Below the pieces are notes generated by a model, which did no database searches, was not told the DNA's origin, and was given only the letters and a program-made list of their open reading frames with translations. Shown piece by piece: positions 27,115-35,321 of a DNA stretch of 37,900 nucleotides. Each line of letters begins with the position of its first letter. Positions within the stretch are counted from its first letter, which is position 1. The stretch spans positions 1 to 37,900 of the forward strand of contig JANXLV010000234.1 of NCBI GenBank assembly GCA_025355005.1, written 5' to 3'. The stretch comes from Myxococcales bacterium. Its GTDB lineage: Bacteria > Myxococcota_A > Polyangia > Polyangiales > Polyangiaceae. Both the position numbers and the translations under genes were made by a program.

Positions 27115-28865
27115 TGTCTCCCGTCGGGTCCGGAGTCGACGTGGACGCCGCCGAAGCGGGCATCTCCCCCGGCACCCGCCTCGACCGCTACGAGCTCCTC
27201 TGCCCTCTTGCGCAGGGAGGCATGGGCGCCATCTGGCTCGCACGCTACGCGGGAAAATTCGGCTTCTCGCGGCTCGTCGTCGTGAAGGTGATGCTCCCTC
27301 ACTACGTGCAGGTCGAGAACATGCGCGCCATGTTCATCGACGAGGCGCGCATCGCTGCGTCGATTGATCATCCGAACGTCGTGTCCACGCTGGACGTCGG
27401 CGAGCAGGACGGGCTTCTGTTCCTGGCCATGAACTGGGTCGACGGCGACTCGCTCTCGCACCTTGTGAAGCAGGTGACGCAGAACAACGAACGCCTGCCG
27501 GCCGGTGTCGCGCTGAAGATCGCCGCGGACGTCTGCGCGGGACTTCACGCCGCCCACGAGCTCGTGGACGAGAACGGCGAGCTGCGCGGTCTGGTCCACC
27601 GCGACGTCTCCCCCCAGAACATCCTGCTCTCCACGAACGGGCGCGCGATGCTGATCGACTTCGGCATCGCGAAGGCGAACAAGCGGATCTCCGAAGAGAC
27701 GTCGATCGGCCGCATCAAGGGCAAGCTCTCCTACATGAGCCCGGAGCAAGCGCGCACGACCGTCGTGGATCGACGCGCCGACATCTTCTCAGTCGGCGCA
27801 GTGCTCTACGAGGTCTTCGCGGGGTTCCCGCCGTTCGAGCGCGAGAACGACATCCAGACGTTGACGCGCCTCACCCGTGGCGGTCCGGCTGCGCCATTGC
27901 CGCGTGGAACACCTCCTGCGGTCCAGAGCGTGGTCATGCGCGCGCTCGCGCTCGATCCGCAGCAGCGCTGGCAGACCGCGGCCGAGATGGGACACGAGCT
28001 CGTCGTGGCCATGCGGGAGATCGGTGAGCCAACGACGGACCAGGAGGTCGCGACGTACGCGGAGGAGTACCTGTCCGCGCGACGCAAGCAGCGGCAACGC
28101 ACCGTCAACAACGCGCTGTTCGCGTCCGAAGACACGCAGATGGTGGACCAGCCGCCAGTCAGGCGTGCAGAGACGCAGGCGGGCGCGCCCGTGGGTCGCG
28201 GAGAGCTGAAGGTCACGCTCGAGTTCGATGCGTCGCCGTTTGCCTCGGCGCTCGGCCCGTACGCGCAGGCGCGCTACGCACATACTCCCGGCGCGTACCC
28301 CTTGCCCATCCCGACGCCACCGCCGATGCAGAGCGCGGGCGAGCTGCACAGCCAGTCATCTTCGTATCCCGTCCGCTCGCTCGTCTCCAACGACATCATG
28401 CCGCAGTCCCAGCACTCCGGCGCCGTGCCCGCCACCACGGGCGACCCGCTGCGCGATCTCTGGGAGAAAGCGAAGCGCTCGCCCACCGGACAGAGCGCGC
28501 TCGCGCAGCTTGCGCGGTGGAAGATCTCGACCACGCAGGCGGGCCTCATGGTCCTCTCGTTCTTCGCGGTGCTCATCGCGATCATCTTGCTCGTGACAGT
28601 CGCGCGGACGCCGCCGCCGGAGCAGATGGCGCAGCCCCTTCCCACGATGACCATTCCAACGCAGGTCGGACCACCGATGGGCGTTCCGCTCGCGCAGCCG
28701 CAGCCTGGCCAGGTGGGCCCCCAGCCGCTGGTTCAGCGCGGAACCACGCCGGGAACGCAGCCCAACTGGCAGCCCACGCCTTCGCCCCCTGCGATGGGTA
28801 CGGCCACCACCACGTCCACGTCGTTCGCCATCCCGGCGCCCACCGCCGTTCGCAAGCGTAGATGA
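27114..28865 (+). CDS. Membrane Ser/Thr protein kinase
   Basis: A 583-residue Hanks-type kinase. Kinase domain about 24-300: glycine loop AQGGMGAIWLA (33-43), Lys58 in VVVKVML, catalytic loop VHRDVSPQNI (161-170, Asp164), DFGIAK (182-187), activation segment with SYMSPEQ (206-212). All catalytic residues are present, so it should be active. Residues 300-475 are a long Pro/Gln/Ser-rich linker. One membrane helix (about 476-497) is followed by an 86-residue Pro/Gln/Thr-rich tail, presumably periplasmic and without a recognised sensor. Its stop overlaps the next gene (ATGA), so a three-gene signalling unit with the PilZ-like and PEGA proteins is likely. Confidence 0.93.
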   Translation: MSPVGSGVDVDAAEAGISPGTRLDRYELLCPLAQGGMGAIWLARYAGKFGFSRLVVVKVMLPHYVQVENMRAMFIDEARIAASIDHPNVVSTLDVGEQDGLLFLAMNWVDGDSLSHLVKQVTQNNERLPAGVALKIAADVCAGLHAAHELVDENGELRGLVHRDVSPQNILLSTNGRAMLIDFGIAKANKRISEETSIGRIKGKLSYMSPEQARTTVVDRRADIFSVGAVLYEVFAGFPPFERENDIQTLTRLTRGGPAAPLPRGTPPAVQSVVMRALALDPQQRWQTAAEMGHELVVAMREIGEPTTDQEVATYAEEYLSARRKQRQRTVNNALFASEDTQMVDQPPVRRAETQAGAPVGRGELKVTLEFDASPFASALGPYAQARYAHTPGAYPLPIPTPPPMQSAGELHSQSSSYPVRSLVSNDIMPQSQHSGAVPATTGDPLRDLWEKAKRSPTGQSALAQLARWKISTTQAGLMVLSFFAVLIAIILLVTVARTPPPEQMAQPLPTMTIPTQVGPPMGVPLAQPQPGQVGPQPLVQRGTTPGTQPNWQPTPSPPAMGTATTTSTSFAIPAPTAVRKRR

Positions 28866-29893
28866 TGAGGCCGAGGCTCGGCTTCGGGCTCGTGCTCGTT
28901 GCGTCGCTCGTTGCGTCGCTCGGTGCGTCGCTCGGAGCCGCCACGGGCGCGCGCGCGCAGGGCCGGAATGAGCCCTCGCAGGCCGACAAGGACACCGCAC
29001 GCGAGCGCACGAAGGAAGGGATCACTCGACGAGAAAAGGGTGATCTCGCGGGCGCGGTCGCTGCCTTCGCGGAGGCGGACGCGCTCCTCAAGACGTCCGC
29101 GTCCGGGCTGGAGCTCGCGCGCGCCCATTTTGCTCTCGGCCATCTGGTGGAGGCGGAGGACGTGCTCACGCGCATCACGAGCGAGCCCGCACGACCAAAC
29201 GATGCTGCACGCAAGAGCGCCGAGGCCCTCCGCGGAGAGGTCATGGTCAAGACGCCGCTCCTCTCCGTGACGGTGGAGAACAAGAAGCCGGACGCGGACG
29301 TGGTCGTCACCGTCGACGGCAAGCCGCTCGACTCGCCAGCGGAGTCGCATCGGATGAACCCAGGGCCGCACGTCATCATCGCGCGAAGCGGCACGCGCTC
29401 CGTCACGGAGAAGGTCGTGATCGCCGAGGGCGAAGGAAAATCGGTGAAGCTCGACTTCTCGAACGCGATCGAAGACGCGTCGGAGCCGCCACCGCAGTCG
29501 CCGACCAAGGCCGACGCGCAGTCGCGAACGACCACCAAGACGAGCACGGACGGCGGCTCGGCGCTGCCGAAGGTCCTGCTCTACGGCGGCATCGGGCTCG
29601 CGGTCGTCGGCGTGGGTCTTGGCACTGGAACGGGCCTCGTGTCCCTCTCACACACGGACGCTGCGAAGAAGCTGTGCACGGGTCAGAGCTGCCCCCCGTC
29701 CGCGCACGACGAGCTCGGAACGGCGCGCACGACCGCCACCGTCTCGACCATCTCGTTCATCGTCGCGGGTGTCGGCGCGGGCGCAGCGGTCGCGGGCTTC
29801 ATCCTCGGCCGAGGCGCATCGGAGGCACCGAAGAGCGGCTTCGTCCGCCCCTACCTCTCACCATTCGGCGCAGGCATCACCGGCGCCTTTTAG
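28862..29893 (+). CDS. Exported PEGA-domain protein with TPR-like helices
   Basis: A 343-residue protein. The signal sequence (1-32, ending GARAQG) is built from a 12-bp DNA repeat. Residues 38-120 are helical and TPR-like (ITRREKGDLAGAVAAFAEAD, LARAHFALGHLVEAEDVL). Residues 130-200 resemble a PEGA domain (DVVVTVDGKPLDSP, MNPGPHVIIARSG, EGEGKSVKLDF). A Pro/Thr linker leads to two hydrophobic segments (236-262, 291-316) with CTGQSC between them. This domain set is common next to Ser/Thr kinases in myxobacteria; its role is unknown. ATG 28862 overlaps the kinase stop; ATG 28865 is next in frame. Confidence 0.85.
   Translation: MMRPRLGFGLVLVASLVASLGASLGAATGARAQGRNEPSQADKDTARERTKEGITRREKGDLAGAVAAFAEADALLKTSASGLELARAHFALGHLVEAEDVLTRITSEPARPNDAARKSAEALRGEVMVKTPLLSVTVENKKPDADVVVTVDGKPLDSPAESHRMNPGPHVIIARSGTRSVTEKVVIAEGEGKSVKLDFSNAIEDASEPPPQSPTKADAQSRTTTKTSTDGGSALPKVLLYGGIGLAVVGVGLGTGTGLVSLSHTDAAKKLCTGQSCPPSAHDELGTARTTATVSTISFIVAGVGAGAAVAGFILGRGASEAPKSGFVRPYLSPFGAGITGAF
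28897..28932 (+). repeat. Three 12-bp tandem repeats in the signal peptide
   Basis: CGTTGCGTCGCT is repeated at 28897, 28909 and, with one change, 28921. It encodes the Val/Leu-Ala-Ser pattern of the hydrophobic core, so copy-number change would lengthen or shorten the signal peptide by four residues without a frameshift. Confidence 0.8.
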
Positions 29894-29915
29894 GACTTCG
29901 GACGGTCAGGCGCCG
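29881..29915. terminator. Possible bidirectional hairpin at a convergent junction
   Basis: CGGCGCC (29881-29887) pairs with GGCGCCG (29909-29915) around a 21-base loop that contains both stop codons. The 7-bp GC stem is strong, but the loop is long and no T-tract follows the second arm, so termination is uncertain. Confidence 0.25.
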
Positions 29916-30691
29916 AACGCTGCAGAAAATGCGGTCGCGAAGGCTTTTGCTCGCGCCGCGTCGATCGCTCCGCCGGCCTTGCCGTCTGCACGGAGCGCGC
30001 TGCCGACGATCACCCCGTCCGCGTGCTTCGCGAGAACGTTCAGCGTCTCGATGGTCGCGCCGCTCGCCACGAACACGGGCACCTTGCCTGCGGCCCCTTT
30101 CACGCGCGCGAGCTTCTCCACGTCGACGCCGTGCCCCGTGCCATCGCCAGTGACGAGCACCGCAGCTGCCAGCGCGCGCTCCGTCACGTCCTTCACTTCT
30201 TGCTCCAGCGGATACGGCGCGAGCGGCGCCGAATGCTTCACGTCCACGTCCGCCCATACGGCCACGCCGTCCGCGCCCAGCTCGCGACGCCGACGCAGGA
30301 GCGAAGCGGACTCACCCTGGATGATCCCCTGGTCCGTGACGCGCGCGCCTGCGAGCACGTTCACGCGGATGTACTTGGCGCCCGTGACATGGGCGATCTG
30401 CATGGCGCTCTCGCCGTCGTTGCGGAGCACGTTGACTCCGAGCGAGGCCAGCGGCACTGCGGCGCGCACGGCCAGCGCGCACGCCGTCATCGCGCTCACC
30501 GTGACGGCCGGTGCGCGCCCGCGGAAGAACGGCGCGTCGCCGAAGTTCTCGAGCATGATGTGGACGAAGCCCGCGTCCGCCAGCGTGCGCGCGTCACGCG
30601 CGGCGCCCGCCATGATCTCCGGCATCGAGAGCGCCGCCCGCGGGCTACCCGGAAGCGGCGGCAGGTGAATGACACCGACGAGAGTCCCCAT
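29906..30691 (-). CDS. BtpA/SgcQ-family protein
   Basis: A 261-residue TIM-barrel-type protein: LVGVIHLPPLPGSP (4-17), ARTLADAGFVHIMLENFGDAPFF with the family's E-N-x-x-D, LGVNVLRNDGESAMQIAHVTGAKYIRVNV, VWADVDVKHSAP and VFVASGATIETLNVLAKHADGVIVGSALR at the phosphate-binding end. BtpA helps photosystem I assembly in cyanobacteria, and other members are enzymes or unknown. There is no photosynthesis context here. The ATG at 30691 overlaps the gspN stop (ATGA), so it is the last gene of the gsp operon. I cannot assign a substrate. Confidence 0.9.
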   Translation of the reverse strand: MGTLVGVIHLPPLPGSPRAALSMPEIMAGAARDARTLADAGFVHIMLENFGDAPFFRGRAPAVTVSAMTACALAVRAAVPLASLGVNVLRNDGESAMQIAHVTGAKYIRVNVLAGARVTDQGIIQGESASLLRRRRELGADGVAVWADVDVKHSAPLAPYPLEQEVKDVTERALAAAVLVTGDGTGHGVDVEKLARVKGAAGKVPVFVASGATIETLNVLAKHADGVIVGSALRADGKAGGAIDAARAKAFATAFSAAFGA

Positions 30692-31734
30692 CACTGGTCG
30701 ACGCCACCACGCTGCGGAACGAACGTACCCGGACCGTCCTTGATCAGCCCGAGACCTGAGCCGCCGCCGAGGTTCGGCGTGCCCGCGGGGTCGAACACGG
30801 GGCGCCCGAGCGTGCCGCGCGCATGGAACGCGTAGAAGCCGTCGGGGCGCTTTGAGCGCGACACCTTCGGATCCATTTCGAAGAGCGCCGGCATCTTGGA
30901 GCCAGGCGCACCGAAGATGCTCTTCGTCTGGTCGCTCTTGTTTCGGTAGCCGTCGTTCACCTTGAACTTCAGGTTGAGGTCCAGCAGGGCGTCCGGCGCC
31001 AGGTCGCGCAGTGTCACGCGGCCGTCGCCCGCGAGCTCCACGTCCTTGCCGCCGGCGGCGATCTTGCTGACCTTCAGCTGGCCGTCCTTCGCCTCTGCGG
31101 CGATCGAGATGCCGCCGATGTCGAGCTTCGGTAGCGCGAGCAGGCCCTTGAGCTTCGCCTTGCCGTCGCCGATGGTGACGCCCGCGATCTCCAGGTTCAC
31201 GAGGCCGCTTGCCTTGCCGGCCTTGCCCTCCGGGAGCGCGAATTTCACCTGTCCAGTGAGCTTTCCTTCCATCGGAACGCCGAGCTGGCTGGTGATGAGC
31301 TCCACCTGGCCGATGTCGACGCTGTCGATGTTGACTTCGATCGCGCGGTCCTTGCCATGCTCCTCGTAGCTGCCGTTGATCTCGCCGCCGCCGAGCAGGA
31401 ACGAGTACGTCACGTCGCGGTGACCGACCAGGAGACCCAGCAACGAGATGCGGGCCTTCGCCTCGTCGATCTTCAACTCGACGGGGGGCTTCCCCGGATC
31501 GCCGGCGGTGGTGAGCTTGATGTTCTTGGCCTTCACGCCAGTGATAAAGTGCGAGTTGAGCTCGTCGATCGAGAGCTCCATGGACCCTGATTTTTGCTGG
31601 GCGTTGAAGCCCATCACGATCTTGTCCTTGAGCTTGTCGAACGGGAACGTGATGAACGCAAAGAACACCACGCACATCACGTAGAACGGCGGCATGAGCA
31701 ACCACGGAAGGATCTTGGTGATCTTGTCCTTCAA
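30691..31734 (-). CDS. gspN: Type II secretion protein GspN
   Basis: Inner-membrane assembly component, present in some type II systems. The 347 residues have an N-terminal membrane segment (LPWLLMPPFYVMCVVFFAF, about 9-27) followed by a large periplasmic beta-rich domain with the family's repeated G-x-L-x-L strands (e.g. LTGQVKFALPEG, GLVNLEIAGVTIGDG, KLKGLLALPKLDIGG). The start TTG 31734 is supported by a strong Shine-Dalgarno GGGAGG six bases upstream; the next Met lies inside the membrane segment. Longer frames overlap gspM. It lies 16 bases after gspM and overlaps the BtpA-family gene by four. Confidence 0.85.
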   Translation of the reverse strand: MKDKITKILPWLLMPPFYVMCVVFFAFITFPFDKLKDKIVMGFNAQQKSGSMELSIDELNSHFITGVKAKNIKLTTAGDPGKPPVELKIDEAKARISLLGLLVGHRDVTYSFLLGGGEINGSYEEHGKDRAIEVNIDSVDIGQVELITSQLGVPMEGKLTGQVKFALPEGKAGKASGLVNLEIAGVTIGDGKAKLKGLLALPKLDIGGISIAAEAKDGQLKVSKIAAGGKDVELAGDGRVTLRDLAPDALLDLNLKFKVNDGYRNKSDQTKSIFGAPGSKMPALFEMDPKVSRSKRPDGFYAFHARGTLGRPVFDPAGTPNLGGGSGLGLIKDGPGTFVPQRGGVDQ

Positions 31735-31740
31735 GACTTG

Positions 31741-31746
31741 CCTCCC
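31741..31746 (-). promoter_or_regulatory. gspN: Strong ribosome site fixing the TTG start of gspN
   Basis: GGGAGG (minus strand, 31746-31741) lies six bases from TTG 31734. It is the strongest such site in the gsp cluster and supports a rare start codon. Confidence 0.7.
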
Positions 31747-31750
31747 TTGC

Positions 31751-32335
31751 TCATGGCTTGGTGTCGCCGGGCTGCGAGGAGCCAGAGGGTGAAGGCGCGG
31801 GCTCCTGGCGATCGTAGGCGGATACACCGACCTCGACGTCGTACGAGTCAGGCTCACCTGTGCGCTTCCGGATGTCGAGGCGGGACACGCTCACAGGGTA
31901 GTTGCTCTTCTCGAGCGCTTCGAGGAACTTCGAGATGTTGAGCATCCCCGCCTTCTTCAGGTGGATGACTGTGGCCCGCTCCGTGTACTTCTTCCCGTGC
32001 GGCACGTCGGGGCGGTCGACGGAGTCGCTCACCTCCAGCCTGTTTTCCCGTGCGGTCTTCTCGAGGTAGCCCGCGAGCGTGGGCGCCCGGGTCTGGTAGC
32101 GCTGCGCGATGGAGTCCTTGCGGCTCTGTCGCTCGCGCACCTGCCCGCGCGCGCCCTGGACGGCGGCGAGCGTGGTCTTGAGCTCGTCGATGTCGCTCGC
32201 GCGCGACGCGACGGTGACGGACAGTCCGCCAACCAGGCCCACGATCATCATCACGGCGAGGACCACCACGCCGATGGTCGCCATGCGCTGCTCGCGCGGG
32301 TTGAGACCCCAGCGCTCGAAGATGGGGACAGCCAT
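31751..32335 (-). CDS. gspM: Type II secretion protein GspM-like
   Basis: A 194-residue bitopic inner-membrane protein: a short cytoplasmic start (IFERWGLNPREQR), one membrane helix (about 20-43), a coiled-coil (50-80) and a periplasmic ferredoxin-like domain (RATVIHLKKAGMLNISKFLEALEKS, VSVSRLDIRKR, DSYDVEVGVSAY). This is the GspM/PilO arrangement and sits between gspL and gspN. The ATG (32335) shares one base with the gspL stop (TAATG). The C-terminus is Pro/Ser rich. Direct GspM similarity is low, so the name rests on topology and position. Confidence 0.85.
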   Translation of the reverse strand: MAVPIFERWGLNPREQRMATIGVVVLAVMMIVGLVGGLSVTVASRASDIDELKTTLAAVQGARGQVRERQSRKDSIAQRYQTRAPTLAGYLEKTARENRLEVSDSVDRPDVPHGKKYTERATVIHLKKAGMLNISKFLEALEKSNYPVSVSRLDIRKRTGEPDSYDVEVGVSAYDRQEPAPSPSGSSQPGDTKP

Positions 32336-33858
32336 TACTTGCCTCCTCCCGTGCTGGTGGCGGGCTGCGCGCTCGCAGCGCCGTCCGTCTTCTTCTTGGC
32401 GGCCTTCTTGTCGTCCTCGGGGCACTTCACGTCGAACTCGAGGACGTACTTCTGGCGCTCGCCTCCGACGACCTGATTGGTGCGCGTGATCTTCACGTCG
32501 GAGAAGCAGCGCTCCGTCTTCAGCGACGACGCGATGGATTGTGCGTCCGCCACCGTCTGCACGATGCCGTGCACGACTGCGTGGTTCTTCTGGACGTCGA
32601 GCTCGTCGATGTCGTGCGTCATGGATTGAGGGATCACCTCGGACAGCTTCACCATCACGTCGAATGCGTCAGCGTGTGGCAGCGGGTCCTCGTCGTTGAT
32701 GGCAGTCTGCGACGAGAGGAGCTCGTTGGCCCGCTGCGCGCTCTGCGTCTCCTCACCGAGCACGTCCTTCGTGACCGTCGCCAGGGCCTGCTCCAGCACG
32801 GCCCTCTCCTTGCCCTTGGCGAAGAGCTGGGCGCCGCCGCTGAACGCGAAGCTGAACATGAGCACGGCTGCCATGATGAGGATCGGCGTCGTCTTCTCGC
32901 GCACCCAGGAGAAGCCGCGCTCGTACGCGAGCGGGCCGCGACGCAGGTTCATCACGTGCGTGCGCGCACCGAGCGACAGCGCAAGGCCGAGCGCCTTCGC
33001 GAAGCGAGGCATCTCCGCGATGCGCTCGGGCGTGAGCGGCGACAGGTCGAGCGCGGGCTGCGGCAGCGGCTCCACGGGCAGCTCGAGCTCCGACGACAGG
33101 AACGCCTTCGCGCCGGACACGAACGCTCCACCGCCTGCGAGATAGATCTTCGTGGGGCTCTTGCCGCCCTGCGAGCGATACGCCGCGATGCTGACGCGCA
33201 GCTCGCGCGCGAGCTTCTGCGCCGTCCCCGGCAGGCCTTGCGTACCAAGCGAGAGCGCGCGAGCGAACACTGCGTCGCCGTCCTCAATCAGAACGAGCTC
33301 GCTCGTGGTCTTGCCAAGGTCCAGCACGCAGATGGGCCCCTGCCCCGTGACCGCGAGCGGTGCGGCGACGAGCGTCATCGGGAACGGACCTGCGCCCACG
33401 GCCTCGGGCTCCGCATTCATGGCAGCCTTGACCTGTTCGATGCGGGCGCGAACGTCGTCCGTGCGCGCGACGACGACGAGCACGTCCATGGTCGCCTTGG
33501 GCGGCGTCTCGGCGGGCAGTACGCGATAGTCGAACACCGACTGGGCGACGTCGAACGCGAGGTTCGAGTCGAGCTCGAACGGAAGCACCTCTGCCAGCTG
33601 CTTCTCCACGCTCTTCGGCAACGTCAGCGTGCGTACGGCGGTCTTCGCGCCGTCGATGGCGATCGCGATCCCGTCGGCGGTGGGCGACTTCGGCCCGAGC
33701 GCTGCTGCGCTCGCGAGCTTGATGGCCTCTGCCTCCGACATGTTCGGTCCGAGGTCGACGGTCGCTGCCCCTGCGACCTCGAGCCGCTTGTAGAACGAGC
33801 GCACGCAGACGGCCTTGACCGAGGTGCTTCCAACATCGATTCCGAGCAGTATGGGCAT
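32335..33858 (-). CDS. gspL: Type II secretion protein GspL with PilM-like ATPase fold
   Basis: A 507-residue protein. The cytoplasmic part is an actin/PilM-like fold: GIDVGSTSVKAV (6-17), VLDLGKTTSELVL (178-190) and YLAGGGAFVSGA (239-250) are the phosphate and adenosine motifs, better kept than in E. coli GspL. RTHVMNLRRGPLAYERG (299-315) precedes a single membrane helix (325-346). The periplasmic part (350-480) resembles PilN/GspL, with strands HAVVHGIVQTVADAQSIA and KYVLEFDVKCPED. So it combines PilM-like and PilN-like parts in one chain. It should recruit GspE to the membrane; gspE is not in the window. GGTGGAG lies upstream of ATG 33858, two bases from the gspK stop. Confidence 0.9.
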   Translation of the reverse strand: MPILLGIDVGSTSVKAVCVRSFYKRLEVAGAATVDLGPNMSEAEAIKLASAAALGPKSPTADGIAIAIDGAKTAVRTLTLPKSVEKQLAEVLPFELDSNLAFDVAQSVFDYRVLPAETPPKATMDVLVVVARTDDVRARIEQVKAAMNAEPEAVGAGPFPMTLVAAPLAVTGQGPICVLDLGKTTSELVLIEDGDAVFARALSLGTQGLPGTAQKLARELRVSIAAYRSQGGKSPTKIYLAGGGAFVSGAKAFLSSELELPVEPLPQPALDLSPLTPERIAEMPRFAKALGLALSLGARTHVMNLRRGPLAYERGFSWVREKTTPILIMAAVLMFSFAFSGGAQLFAKGKERAVLEQALATVTKDVLGEETQSAQRANELLSSQTAINDEDPLPHADAFDVMVKLSEVIPQSMTHDIDELDVQKNHAVVHGIVQTVADAQSIASSLKTERCFSDVKITRTNQVVGGERQKYVLEFDVKCPEDDKKAAKKKTDGAASAQPATSTGGGK

Positions 33859-33860
33859 GT

Positions 33861-35321
33861 CTACTCCACCCTGTAATACAGGACCTGTCCGCCAGTGCTC
33901 GGCTGGAGCGCGGCGGCAATTCCGTTGGGATCTACTTTGGGCGCGCTCGACGAGCTCGAGCTCGCACTCGGCGCGGCGGTCGGCGCGCCAGGCACCGAGC
34001 CACTGGCCGACGCCGTGGCGGTGATTGACGGCGCAGTGCGGAAATCGACGACGGCATTCACCTGCACGCGGGTCTCGCGCCGGTAGCCCTTCTTCACGCC
34101 GACTGCGCTGATCGAAAACATCTTGCTCTCCGTGGTGATGCTCTTCGCGAACTCACTCTGGCTCTGGAACTTCACTGGCTTCATGCCCATCGCCGCGAGG
34201 AGCGGTCCGAGCTGACCCTTGCCGGTCATCGTGTTGATGAAGTCAGTCGGTGATCCGAACAGCGGAGCACCCATGGTGATTCCGTGCGCCATCGTCACGC
34301 CCATGATGAAGAGACCGGCCTGAGCGACATCCGTGCAGATCTCCGACAGCGGCGCACCGGCGCAGACCACGCCGTAGAGCACCTGCGCTGGCGCCGTGTT
34401 CACGTTGATCGCGCCCTGCCCCCACACGGTGACGACACGCTTCTTCGGATTCGTGGGATCCGGATCCACGAACGTGGCCCAGAAGTCGTCGTTCACGCCG
34501 CGCACCATGTGCAGCTCTTCGAGCGAGTCGTATGGCGCGTTCTTGCGGCGATAGGGCTTGATCGGGAGGAGCTGGTACCACGCGTCCTCCACGCCGGAGC
34601 TGGACGCGGAGGTGATCTGCGTGGTGTCGCAGTTGAACGCCTGCTCGTCCATGTCGGACCAGTCGATCATGGCCGCGCAGGTGGAATAGCGATCGGAGAT
34701 CTGCCCTGCGCCGTCCTTCTGGGAGAAGAGCGGGTCGTACTCGGGGCGCCCGATGATGCCCATGATCTCCTTCGCGAGGCGGATGTGCGCGATGTCGTTC
34801 GAGGCGCCGAGGTTGGCGTTGATCTTGGAGTCCTCGTCCACGATCGCGAGCTCGAAGCGCCCGCCCTTGATGCCCAGGTTCTTGCCCGTGGACAGGTCGA
34901 CGTGGAGGTTCTTGCGGAACTCCTCGTTGGCGTCCTCGTCGTTGAAGACACCCAGGATGCGATCGGAGAACTCCCAGACGGGGATCTGCGGCGGGGCCTT
35001 CTTCATGAACGCGAAGATGGGAGCGATGGCCGTGCGGATCGTGGGCTCCGTGGCGATGAGCAGGCGCGCGAGGTTCACGGCGCTGCGAGCCATGTACTCC
35101 GCCTGCAGGCCGTCCTTGCCGGCAACGGCGCTCGCGGCCTCCGCGCTGGTGTCGTCCTGGAACTCCGCGAGCATGACGGTGAGCACCGCGATGGCGCCCA
35201 TGACCATGATGAGTGCGATACCACCCTCGCGGTCACGCCTGCGACGCCGGGCAGCCATGCCTTTCGTGCGGCTCGCGCCCGTCTTCTTCTTGACGCGGTC
35301 CATGCGGGTCATTCGGCTCAT
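33861..35321 (-). CDS. gspK: Type II secretion minor pseudopilin GspK
   Basis: The tip pseudopilin. Of 486 residues, the first 33 are a basic leader (RRRRRDREGG), then a hydrophobic helix IALIMVMGAIAVLTVMLAEF after the G-G cleavage site; like other GspK it lacks Glu5. The large globular domain contains AEYMARSAVNLARLL, the acidic VDEDSKINAN (Ca-binding-type region), WSDMDEQ, PYDSLEELHMVRGV and WGQGAINVNTAPAQVL, all GspK hallmarks. The C-terminal 60 residues are a Ser/Ala/Pro-rich extension that most homologues lack. The ATG 35321 overlaps the gspJ stop (ATGA). Confidence 0.92.
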   Translation of the reverse strand: MSRMTRMDRVKKKTGASRTKGMAARRRRRDREGGIALIMVMGAIAVLTVMLAEFQDDTSAEAASAVAGKDGLQAEYMARSAVNLARLLIATEPTIRTAIAPIFAFMKKAPPQIPVWEFSDRILGVFNDEDANEEFRKNLHVDLSTGKNLGIKGGRFELAIVDEDSKINANLGASNDIAHIRLAKEIMGIIGRPEYDPLFSQKDGAGQISDRYSTCAAMIDWSDMDEQAFNCDTTQITSASSSGVEDAWYQLLPIKPYRRKNAPYDSLEELHMVRGVNDDFWATFVDPDPTNPKKRVVTVWGQGAINVNTAPAQVLYGVVCAGAPLSEICTDVAQAGLFIMGVTMAHGITMGAPLFGSPTDFINTMTGKGQLGPLLAAMGMKPVKFQSQSEFAKSITTESKMFSISAVGVKKGYRRETRVQVNAVVDFRTAPSITATASASGSVPGAPTAAPSASSSSSSAPKVDPNGIAAALQPSTGGQVLYYRVE

